A DNA stretch of 5,098 nt, taken from contig CABSFC010000141.1 of NCBI GenBank assembly GCA_902476875.1, positions 1 to 5,098 of the forward strand. Direction: 5' to 3'. Under the pieces are notes generated by a model. It had not been told where the DNA came from. It worked only from the letters and a program-made list of their open reading frames with translations, and did no database searches. This document shows positions 1 to 5,044 of this stretch, piece by piece. Origin of the DNA: an uncultured Oscillibacter sp. (GTDB lineage Bacteria; Bacillota; Clostridia; Oscillospirales; Oscillospiraceae). Positions within the stretch are counted from its first letter, which is position 1; every line of letters begins with the position of its first letter. The translations under genes were made by a program, and so were the position numbers.

Positions 1-730
1 CGGCGGGGTCGCAGATCAGCTCGCCGCCGGTGGGGAAGTCCGGCGCCAGCAGCGTCTCTGTCAAGTCGCAGTCCGGATTTTTCAGATAGGCGATGGTAGT
101 GTCGCAGACCTCTTTGAGGTTGAACCCGCAGAACTGGGAGGCCATGCCCACGGCGATGCCGCTGTTGGCGGACACCAGGATGTTGGGAAAGGTGGTGGGC
201 AGCAGGGCCGGCTCCTTCATGGTGTTGTCGTAGTTGTCCACGAAGTCCACGGTGTCGCTGTCGATGTCCCGGAACAGCTCGCCGCAGATGGCGGTCAGCT
301 TGGCCTCGGTGTACCGGGGCGCGGCCCAGGACATGTCCCGGGAGTAGCACTTGCCGAAGTTGCCCTTGGAGTCCACAAAGGGCGTCAGCAACGCGCCGTA
401 GCCCCGGGACAGGCGGACCATGGTGTCATAGATGGCGGCGTCGCCGTGGGGGTTGAGGCGCATGGTCTGGCCCACGATGTTGGCGGACTTGGTCCGGGCC
501 CCGGTGAGAAGCCCCATCTTGTACATGGTGTACAGGAGCTTCCGGTGGGAGGGCTTGAAGCCGTCGATCTCCGGGATGGCCCGGGAGACGATGACGCTCA
601 TGGCGTAGGGCATGTAGTTGGTCTCCAGGGTGTCGGTGATGGGCTGCTCCACCACCGCCGCCCGGAGGCCCATGACGTTGGGGTTATTGACTTTCGGCCG
701 GTTCTCGTCCGGCTGCTTCTTCTTTGCCAT
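1..730 (-). CDS. parC: Type IIA DNA topoisomerase subunit A, ParC/GyrA-like (3' end outside window)
   Basis: This is the breakage-reunion subunit of a type IIA topoisomerase. It cuts both DNA strands and is linked to them through a tyrosine while the partner ATPase subunit drives strand passage. Only the first 243 codons are present; the gene runs off the left edge. Visible family signatures are YAMSVIVSRAIPE (residues 42-54), DGFKPSHRKLLY (56-67), NPHGDAAIYDTMVRL (93-107), FVDSKGNFG (118-126), AAPRYTEAKL (136-145, catalytic Tyr140 after Arg139) and FPNILVSANSGIAVGMA (181-197). The ATG at 730 is chosen because AAGGA lies 10 bases upstream and lysine-rich MAKKK precedes the conserved part. It departs from typical GyrA/ParC: HPHGD reads NPHGD, the quinolone-site Ser83 equivalent is Ala98, and IPPHNL reads FCGFNL. 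It is probably a divergent paralog rather than the housekeeping gyrase. ParC or GyrA cannot be decided without the C-terminal domain. Subunit identity is certain; the symbol is a working choice based on the parE-parC gene order. Confidence 0.93.
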   Translation of the reverse strand, partial: MAKKKQPDENRPKVNNPNVMGLRAAVVEQPITDTLETNYMPYAMSVIVSRAIPEIDGFKPSHRKLLYTMYKMGLLTGARTKSANIVGQTMRLNPHGDAAIYDTMVRLSRGYGALLTPFVDSKGNFGKCYSRDMSWAAPRYTEAKLTAICGELFRDIDSDTVDFVDNYDNTMKEPALLPTTFPNILVSANSGIAVGMASQFCGFNLKEVCDTTIAYLKNPDCDLTETLLAPDFPTGGELICDPA

Positions 731-733
731 AGC

Positions 734-1300
734 TTATGGTTCCTTATCTTGTATCCACTTTTGTGGGTTATTGAGGATATATTCTCGGGTATTCCGGAGA
801 TCATATTCGTTTCGGATCACGTGGTCGTAATAGCTCCTCTGCCAGAGTCCAGGCCCGAAAGGCGCGCCCAGCAGCCGGTACCGCCGGTCTGTATAGGACT
901 TCATGCGGCCAATGATATCCGGTAGGGGGCGGGCTCTGTCCCGCCCCGCTTTCAGGACAACAAGCAGGTGGATATGATCAGGCATCACGCAATAGGTGTC
1001 CACGGAAACGTCTGTGTAAAGAGCGGGGATATCCCGGATGGCCTTGTCCACGATCTGGCCAATCTCTGTCAGACGGACAGCGGCGGGCGGGGCAGGGCAA
1101 GGGAAACTGTCAGGCGGGACGGCGCAGAGGCCGTCAGGCGGGACGGCGCAGAGGCCGTCCCCTACGGCGGCGACGACGCGCCCCAAAATGTCCTGCTCAC
1201 GTATGCGCGTGCAGACGGTGATAAAATATGCGCCGGGGTTCGCGTAATCGTACGACGGCAGACGCAGTTGTCCGCGTTTTGGGAACTCTTTTTTGTCCAT
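734..1300 (-). CDS. REP-associated tyrosine transposase (RAYT, Y1/IS200-like domain)
   Basis: This is a single-domain HUH endonuclease of the TnpA-REP type, a family known to cut single-stranded DNA at REP hairpins using one tyrosine. From the ATG at 1300 it has 188 residues; a GTG at 1306, abutting the parE-like stop, is the alternative start. Numbered from the GTG, the visible signatures are SYDYANPGAYFITVCT (18-33), the metal-binding HUH motif in MPDHIHLLV (His111 and His113), and LWQRSYYDHVIRNE (154-167) with the probable catalytic Tyr159 or Tyr160. The common RAYT ending YILNNPQKW follows. A low-complexity insert, residues 49-75, contains the duplicated DGLCAVPP. No convincing Shine-Dalgarno is seen, so coupling to the upstream gene is likely. 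The gene lies between the two topoisomerase subunits, same strand, 3 bases from the parC-like ATG. The frame is intact and all expected catalytic residues are present. Whether it is active cannot be told. Confidence 0.92.
   Translation of the reverse strand: MDKKEFPKRGQLRLPSYDYANPGAYFITVCTRIREQDILGRVVAAVGDGLCAVPPDGLCAVPPDSFPCPAPPAAVRLTEIGQIVDKAIRDIPALYTDVSVDTYCVMPDHIHLLVVLKAGRDRARPLPDIIGRMKSYTDRRYRLLGAPFGPGLWQRSYYDHVIRNEYDLRNTREYILNNPQKWIQDKEP
741..745 (-). promoter_or_regulatory. Ribosome binding site of the parC-like gene, inside the RAYT gene
   Basis: AAGGA on the minus strand sits 10 bases before the ATG at 730. It lies within the last sense codons of the transposase gene, just before its TAA stop. 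Translation of the parC-like subunit therefore depends on sequence belonging to the RAYT reading frame, and may be coupled to it. Confidence 0.6.
922..947 (+). repeat. REP-like element, unit A (GTAG plus hairpin)
   Basis: GTAG (922-925) is followed at once by a perfect 8-bp stem GGGGCGGG (926-933), a 6-base loop CTCTGT and CCCGCCCC (940-947). The GTAG tetranucleotide directly 5' of a GC-rich palindrome is the known hallmark of REP sequences recognised by RAYT proteins. The unit lies inside the transposase gene, encoding residues around LKAGRDRARPLP on the other strand. It matches unit B in stem length, loop length and loop sequence (CTCTGY), but in the opposite orientation. Confidence 0.7.
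1109..1156. repeat. 24-bp perfect tandem duplication within the RAYT gene
   Basis: Positions 1109-1132 and 1133-1156 are identical 24-mers beginning GTCAGGCGGG and ending CAGAGGCC. Being a multiple of three, the duplication keeps the transposase frame and produces DGLCAVPPDGLCAVPP in the protein. Each copy carries a shorter palindrome (GACGGC, loop GCAGAG, GCCGTC); only the second has the full 8-bp stem plus GTAG. It looks like partial duplication of a REP-like unit. Confidence 0.9.
1140..1165 (-). repeat. REP-like element, unit B (inverted relative to unit A)
   Basis: Read on the minus strand, GTAG (1165-1162) is followed by an 8-bp stem GGGACGGC, the loop CTCTGC and GCCGTCCC (ending at 1140). 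The architecture is identical to unit A. The base following the stem continues as GC in both, which extends the similarity beyond the hairpin. It lies within the transposase gene and overlaps the second copy of the 24-bp tandem repeat. The GTAG ends of the two units face outward and the hairpins are 192 bases apart. Confidence 0.7.
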
Positions 1301-1306
1301 GGTCAC

Positions 1307-3301
1307 TTACGAGATATCCGCCATCTCCAGATACTTATACCCGTTCTCGGCGATATGGTCCTTCCGGCCCTGCAGGTTGTCGCCCAGCAGCAGGTCGAAG
1401 ATCTCCGCCGTGCGCTCCACGTCCTCCGGCATCACCCGGATGAGCCGTCGGGTCTCGGGGTTCATGGTGGTCAGCCACATCATGTCCGGGTCGTTCTCGC
1501 CCAGGCCCTTGGAGCGGTCCACCTTGACCTTCTTGCCCTCCAGGTCCTTCAGGATGTCGTTTTTCTCCTTGTCGGAATAGGCGAACCAGGTCTTTTCGCC
1601 GCTGTTGATCTCAAACAGGGGCGTCTCCGCGATGTAGACGTAGCCCTCCCTGATGAGCGTGGGCGTCAGCCGGTACAGCATGGTCAGAATCAGCGTCCGG
1701 ATCTGGAAGCCGTCCACGTCGCCATCGGTGCAGATGACCACCTTGTTCCACCGCAGGTTCCCCAGGTCAAAAGCCGCCATGTCCTTCACGTGCTTGTTCT
1801 GGACCTCCACGCCGCAGCCCAGGACCTTGATGAGATCCGTGATGATCTCGCTTTTGAAGATGCGGGCGTAGTCCGCTTTCAGGCAGTTCAAAATCTTGCC
1901 CCGGACGGGCATGATGCCCTGGTATTCGGAGTCCCGGGCCAGCTTGACGCTGCCCAGAGCGGAGTCGCCCTCCACGATGTAGATCTCCCGTCTGGAGACG
2001 TCCTTGGTCCGGCAGTCCACGAACTTCTGGACCCGGTTGGCGATGTCGATGTTGCCGGAGAGCTTCTTCTTGATGTTCAGCCGCTGCTTCTCCGCGCTCT
2101 CCCGGCTGCGCTTGTTGATGAGGACCTGCTCCGCGATCTTCTCCGCGTCGAAGTGGTTTTCTATGAAATAGACCTCCAGATTGGCCCGCAGGAACTCCGT
2201 CATGGCCTCCTGGACGAACTTGTTGGTGATGGCTTTCTTCGTCTGATTCTCATAGCTGGTCTGGGTGGAGAAGTTGTTGCTGACCAGCACGATGCAGTCC
2301 TCGATGTCCGCCCAGGTGATCTTGGCCTCGTTTTTCTGGTACTTGCCCTGCTCCCGCAGGTACTTGTCGATGGCGTAGACGAAGGCGGATTTCGTGGCTT
2401 TCTCCGGGCTTCCGCCGTGCTCCAGCCAGCTGGAGTTGTGGTAGTGCTCGATGACGTTGACCTTATTGGAAAAGCAGCAGGCGACGCTGAGCTTCACCTT
2501 GTACTCCGGCTTGTCCGCCCGGTCCCGGCCCCGCTTCTCCGCCTGCCAGAAGACGGGGGAGGTCAGGCTCCCCTCGCCGGCCAGCTCCGTCACATAGTCC
2601 GTGATGCCGTTCTCGTACAGAAACTCCGTCTCCTCGAACTGCCCCGGCGCGGTCTCGTTGCGGAAGTGAAACGTAATGCCCTCGTTCACCACCGCCTGGC
2701 GCTTCATCACGTCGGTGAAGTACTCGGCGGGGATGGCGATGTCGGTGAACACGTCCAGGTCCGGCAGCCACCGGGTGCGGGTGCCGGTCTTCTTTGCCTG
2801 GTTCCGGGGTAGGGGGGACTTTTGCAGCTCCCCCACGATCTCGCCCCGCTCGAAGTGGAGTCTGTACTCCTGCCCCTCCCGCCAGACGGTGACGTCCATG
2901 TACCGGGAGGCGTACTGGGTGGCGCAGGCGCCCAGGCCGTTGAGGCCCAGGGAGTACTCGTAGTTGTCGCCGGACACGTTGTCATACTTGCCGCCGGCGT
3001 ACAGCTCGCAGTACACCAGCTCCCAGTTGTACCGCTGCTCCTTCTCGTTCCAGTCCACCGGGCAGCCCCGGCCGGAGTCCTCCACCTCGATGGAGCGGTC
3101 GGCGTACCGGGTGACGGTGATGACCTTGCCGTGGCCCTCCCGGGCCTCGTCGATGGAGTTGGAGAGGATCTCAAACACCGCATGCTCGCAGCCGTCCAGT
3201 CCGTCGGAGCCGAAGATCACGCCGGGCCGCTTGCGGACCCGGTCCGCGCCCTTCAGGGACGAGATGCTCTCATTGCCGTAGTCTTGCTTCTTTGTTGCCA
3301 T
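1307..3301 (-). CDS. parE: Type IIA DNA topoisomerase subunit B, ParE/GyrB-like
   Basis: This is the 664-residue ATPase and toprim subunit that closes around DNA on ATP binding and works with the downstream ParC/GyrA-like subunit. Length is normal for ParE/GyrB without the proteobacterial insert. The N-terminal GHKL ATPase shows Glu44 and Asn48 in FEILSNSIDEA, Asp75 in VEDSGRG, YAGGKYDN (101-108) and the lid LGLNGLG (118-124). The transducer carries the QTK loop (353-355). The toprim domain shows EGDSA (444-448), PVRGKILN (465-472) and the metal triad Asp526, Asp528, Asp530 in CTDGDVDG. RSKGLGEND (596-604) replaces the usual RYKGLGEMN. Other departures are Ser47 for the usual Asp and Asn121 where GLHGVG has His. 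It is therefore a divergent paralog, with catalytic residues intact. The ATG at 3301 is preceded by GGAGG four bases upstream. It is the first gene of the operon, transcribed from the promoter at 3347-3375. Family certain; ParE versus GyrB undecided. Confidence 0.95.
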   Translation of the reverse strand: MATKKQDYGNESISSLKGADRVRKRPGVIFGSDGLDGCEHAVFEILSNSIDEAREGHGKVITVTRYADRSIEVEDSGRGCPVDWNEKEQRYNWELVYCELYAGGKYDNVSGDNYEYSLGLNGLGACATQYASRYMDVTVWREGQEYRLHFERGEIVGELQKSPLPRNQAKKTGTRTRWLPDLDVFTDIAIPAEYFTDVMKRQAVVNEGITFHFRNETAPGQFEETEFLYENGITDYVTELAGEGSLTSPVFWQAEKRGRDRADKPEYKVKLSVACCFSNKVNVIEHYHNSSWLEHGGSPEKATKSAFVYAIDKYLREQGKYQKNEAKITWADIEDCIVLVSNNFSTQTSYENQTKKAITNKFVQEAMTEFLRANLEVYFIENHFDAEKIAEQVLINKRSRESAEKQRLNIKKKLSGNIDIANRVQKFVDCRTKDVSRREIYIVEGDSALGSVKLARDSEYQGIMPVRGKILNCLKADYARIFKSEIITDLIKVLGCGVEVQNKHVKDMAAFDLGNLRWNKVVICTDGDVDGFQIRTLILTMLYRLTPTLIREGYVYIAETPLFEINSGEKTWFAYSDKEKNDILKDLEGKKVKVDRSKGLGENDPDMMWLTTMNPETRRLIRVMPEDVERTAEIFDLLLGDNLQGRKDHIAENGYKYLEMADIS

Positions 3302-3346
3302 ACATCCTCCGAAAAGGCAGGAATTGCCTGAAAATCAATATATAGT

Positions 3347-3375
3347 AGTATATCATGATTTTGCCACAGGTTCAA
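3347..3375 (-). promoter_or_regulatory. Sigma-A promoter of the topoisomerase operon
   Basis: On the minus strand there is TTGAAC (3375-3370), a 17-base spacer and TATACT (3352-3347). The spacer ends in TGA, giving an extended TGn -10 element. Transcription would start near 3340, about 40 bases before the parE-like ATG. It is the only good promoter seen upstream of the three-gene operon. Confidence 0.7.
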
Positions 3376-3504
3376 GTGCCGCGCGCCCCGGAGGGCCCTT
3401 TCCCGCCTTTTCCCGCTGCGGTTCCGGCTTTTTCGGGAAAATGTTGTTGCGCAATTTTTCCCATAACGAACCGGCTACCTTCATAAACCGTTCATAATCC
3501 AGAG

Positions 3505-3556
3505 TTTTTCACATTTTCCACAGAGTTTTCAACACCGTTATGTAAACTGTGGAAAT
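3505..3556. promoter_or_regulatory. Cluster of DnaA-box-like 9-mers
   Basis: TTTTTCACA (3505-3513), TTTTCCACA (3514-3522) and TTTTCAACA (3526-3534) lie on the plus strand, and ATTTCCACA on the minus strand (3556-3548). Against the consensus TTATCCACA they have 2, 1, 2 and 2 mismatches. The second and fourth also form a perfect 9-bp inverted repeat TTTCCACAG/CTGTGGAAA (3515-3523 and 3547-3555). Binding by DnaA is inference; a structural hairpin or another regulator's site is possible. Confidence 0.35.
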
Positions 3557-3606
3557 CCGAAAAAGTACACCTCTTTTCCGCCTGGCCGCATTGGGCCGCC
3601 CGCGCG

Positions 3607-3637
3607 GCATGTCCGCAACCGCCGGTTGCGGACATGC
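3607..3637. promoter_or_regulatory. 14-bp perfect inverted repeat, probable operator
   Basis: GCATGTCCGCAACC (3607-3620), the spacer GCC and GGTTGCGGACATGC (3624-3637) form a perfect 14-bp dyad just upstream of the regulator's promoter. It shares the GGTTGCG half-site with the palindrome at 3649-3662. There is no T-tract, so a terminator role is unlikely. Confidence 0.5.
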
Positions 3638-3648
3638 AAGCTCCGCCT

Positions 3649-3662
3649 GGTTGCGCGCAACC
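3649..3662. promoter_or_regulatory. Palindromic operator candidate over the -35 box
   Basis: GGTTGCGCGCAACC is a perfect 14-bp palindrome that fully covers the -35 hexamer (3651-3656) of the downstream XRE-type regulator. A protein bound here would block RNA polymerase, the usual arrangement for autorepression by this family. Which protein binds is inference. Confidence 0.5.
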
Positions 3663-3679
3663 ACCGGATTTGGTATCAT
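3651..3679 (+). promoter_or_regulatory. Promoter of the XRE-type regulator gene
   Basis: A weak -35 TTGCGC (3651-3656), a 17-base spacer and TATCAT (3674-3679) are present, with TGG directly before the -10 making it an extended -10 promoter. Transcription would start near 3686, immediately before the AAGGAGGTG Shine-Dalgarno (3688-3696), leaving a very short leader. Confidence 0.6.
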
Positions 3680-3701
3680 GAGAGCAGAAGGAGGTGGGGA
3701 G

Positions 3702-4406
3702 ATGCCCTTCCACGAAATTCTGGTTCGGGAGCGGAAGGCCCGGGGATGGAGCCAGGAGGCCTTGGCGGCGCGGGTCCAGGTGTCCCGGCAGGCGGTCAGC
3801 AAGTGGGAGACGGGCGACGCGATGCCGGACCTCCCGAAGCTGCTGGCCCTGGCGGACGCGCTGGAGATGTCCTTGGACGCCCTGTGCGGCCGGGAGGCTC
3901 CGGCTCTCTCAAGGGCGGACACGGCAAACGCGGCGGACGATCTGAGAATTGTTCCCCGCGGAAAGGCCCGCTGGGGCTGGCTGGCACTGTGTGTTTTACT
4001 GGCGGTATGCCTGGCGGCAGGCGGCCTCTGGTGGAGATGGAGCCAACGGAATGTGGTCCCGGCGGCGGAGGCCCGGGCGGAAAGCGCCCTGCCGGAGGCC
4101 CTTACGGTGTCCGGCGTGCGCTTCTCCGGAAAATCCGACTATGCGGTCGATTATTGGTTCACGCCCAGTATCTCAGGCGCGGACTATCTCTATCAGATCA
4201 CCTTTACGGCCCGGGACGGACACGCATCCACCTTTGACGCATCCTACAGCGGCGGCGTCTGCTCGGGGACCGCGACGCTGCGGGGCGGGTGGCTGGGATA
4301 CGCGGTCACCGTGTCCGTCAGCGACGGCGTCAACAGCCTGAATGTGGCGGTGACGGACAACCTGAGGTTTTCAGAGGGCGACGCGGCCTGGCAGCCGCTG
4401 GAATAG
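3702..4406 (+). CDS. Membrane-anchored XRE-family transcriptional regulator
   Basis: The 234-residue protein has an N-terminal HTH_3 (Cro/CI-type) DNA-binding domain (about residues 5-60), with SQEALAARVQVSRQAVSKWE as the helix-turn-helix core. A charged linker and RGKAR lead into one transmembrane segment (about 91-113), placing the N-terminus in the cytoplasm. The remaining 120 or so residues would be outside the membrane. They are rich in alternating beta-type sequence (DYLYQITFTARDG, YAVTVSVSDGVNSLNVAV) with an Ig-like look; I do not recognise a named family. The ATG at 3702 is chosen because AAGGAGGTG lies 7 bases upstream; an open frame extends further to 3549 but crosses the operator and promoter. 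It is divergent from the topoisomerase operon and convergent with spoVAC. The palindrome over its -35 box suggests autoregulation. What it senses and its other targets are unknown. Confidence 0.85.
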   Translation: MPFHEILVRERKARGWSQEALAARVQVSRQAVSKWETGDAMPDLPKLLALADALEMSLDALCGREAPALSRADTANAADDLRIVPRGKARWGWLALCVLLAVCLAAGGLWWRWSQRNVVPAAEARAESALPEALTVSGVRFSGKSDYAVDYWFTPSISGADYLYQITFTARDGHASTFDASYSGGVCSGTATLRGGWLGYAVTVSVSDGVNSLNVAVTDNLRFSEGDAAWQPLE

Positions 4407-4413
4407 GCGGGCG

Positions 4414-4443
4414 GGGAGGGCGCGCGGAAAGCCGCGCCCTCCC
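4414..4443. terminator. GC-rich hairpin between convergent genes
   Basis: GGGAGGGCGC (4414-4423) pairs perfectly with GCGCCCTCCC (4434-4443), with further pairing possible in the loop. It starts 8 bases after the regulator's stop and ends 6 bases before the spoVAC stop, so it probably serves both genes. The following T-run is poor (TGTTCTC on plus, none on minus), so intrinsic strength is uncertain. Confidence 0.6.
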
Positions 4444-4448
4444 TGTTC

Positions 4449-4892
4449 TCACGCCAGGCGGAACAATTTCAGGATGACGCCGTAGATCACGCTGGCCAGG
4501 GTGCCGAACACGATGACCGGCCCCGCCACCAGGAACATCTTGGCCGCCATGCCGGTGACGAAGCCCTCGCTCTTGAAGTCGATGGCGGGGGACACCACGG
4601 CGTTGGCGAAGCCGGTGATGGGCACCAGCGTCCCGGCGCCGCCGAAGCGGGCCAGTTTGTTGTACAGGTTCAGCCCCGTCAGCAGCGCCGACAGGAACAC
4701 CATCGTGCAGGAGGTGGCGGTGCCCGCGTCCTCCTGATTCAGCCCCGCGGCGGACCAGCCGTTCTGGACGGCCTGGCCCACCACGCAGATCGCCCCGCCA
4801 ATGAGAAAGGCCAGAGCCACATCCTTGACGATGGGGGATTTTTTGGACCGCTGCTGTACATACCGCTGGTATTCCTTGGGTGACATATCCAT
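4449..4892 (-). CDS. spoVAC: Stage V sporulation protein AC (SpoVAC)
   Basis: This is a 147-residue inner spore membrane protein of the SpoVA channel. The channel takes up Ca-dipicolinate during sporulation and releases it in germination; SpoVAC itself is reported to act as a mechanosensitive channel. Visible signs are a short basic N-terminus starting MDMSPKEYQRYV, a first membrane segment with GGAICVVGQ (32-40), and a second around 58-77. The highly conserved core GGAGTLVPITGFANAVVSP (84-102) with DFKSEG after it is followed by AAKMFLVAGPVIVFG (116-130) in the last hydrophobic stretch. Length matches the family. The ATG at 4892 is preferred over the one at 4886 because GGAGGAG lies about 8 bases upstream. 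It is a lone gene here: a convergent regulator follows instead of spoVAD and spoVAE. SpoVAE shares some motifs, but FANxxVSPAIxFKxEG fits SpoVAC. Confidence 0.9.
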   Translation of the reverse strand: MDMSPKEYQRYVQQRSKKSPIVKDVALAFLIGGAICVVGQAVQNGWSAAGLNQEDAGTATSCTMVFLSALLTGLNLYNKLARFGGAGTLVPITGFANAVVSPAIDFKSEGFVTGMAAKMFLVAGPVIVFGTLASVIYGVILKLFRLA

Positions 4893-4920
4893 GGGTATCT
4901 CTCCTCCCGGAAGTTTTTCC

Positions 4921-4950
4921 TAGTGTTGCCGCGGCGGGCGGGAAATATGC
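4921..4950 (-). promoter_or_regulatory. Candidate forespore sigma-G promoter of spoVAC
   Basis: On the minus strand GCATA (4950-4946) fits the Bacillus sigma-G -35 consensus GHATR exactly. After an 18-base spacer, AACACTA (4927-4921) matches 5 of 7 positions of CATHHTA. The location, about 29 bases before the ATG, and the forespore role of SpoVA proteins agree. The -10 is imperfect, so this is tentative. No sigma-A promoter is evident. Confidence 0.4.
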
Positions 4951-5002
4951 GGCGGAGCGGCCGCGGCAGGGGGTGGAAAATAAAAAAATGTAAAAAAGAG
5001 GC

Positions 5003-5031
5003 TTGACAGGAGGGAGATCCTTTGCTAAAAT
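5003..5031 (+). promoter_or_regulatory. Strong sigma-A promoter of the tRNA gene
   Basis: A perfect TTGACA (5003-5008), a 17-base spacer ending in TGC and TAAAAT (5026-5031) give a near-consensus extended -10 promoter. An A-rich tract just upstream (about 4976-4998) resembles an UP element. Transcription would begin near 5038, about 7 bases before the mature tRNA. Confidence 0.85.
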
Positions 5032-5044
5032 ACACCTTGTTCTC

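Larger units (their letters stand above)
3302..3701. other. 400-base divergent intergenic region
   Basis: No protein-coding sequence is convincing here. From left to right it holds the parE-like ribosome binding site and promoter (to 3375), then a GC-rich stretch (3376-3420). TTTTCCC/CGGGAAAA arms follow (3399-3462), then an A+T-rich segment with DnaA-box-like 9-mers (3505-3556). Two palindromes come next (3607-3637 and 3649-3662), then the promoter and Shine-Dalgarno of the rightward regulator gene. Small open frames crossing it lack ribosome binding sites and protein-like composition. Confidence 0.75.

Noticed and set aside
1109..1156. CRISPR-like repeat array
   Set aside because: There are only two directly adjacent copies without spacers, inside a coding region.
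968..2812. A 614-codon plus-strand open frame antisense to the parE-like and RAYT genes
   Set aside because: It lies opposite genes with clear family motifs and spans two of them. Its composition (rich in Val, Leu, Asp, Gly, Arg) is what GC-rich codon bias produces on the opposite strand, and no recognisable domain is present.
2809..2834. A GTAG followed by GGGGG and CCCCC arms, resembling a third REP-like unit
   Set aside because: It has only a 5-bp homopolymer stem and a 12-base loop, without the CTCTGY loop. It lies in ordinary parE-like coding sequence and is likely coincidence.
3505..3556. Chromosomal origin of replication
   Set aside because: Box matches are weak, no origin-associated genes are present, and no A+T-rich unwinding element beyond a short segment is seen. 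It is kept only as a possible DnaA-binding cluster.
3549..3701. N-terminal extension of the XRE-type regulator from an upstream start
   Set aside because: It would translate the operator palindromes and promoter, and lacks a ribosome binding site. The ATG at 3702 has a strong AAGGAGGTG at proper spacing and begins the HTH domain as expected.
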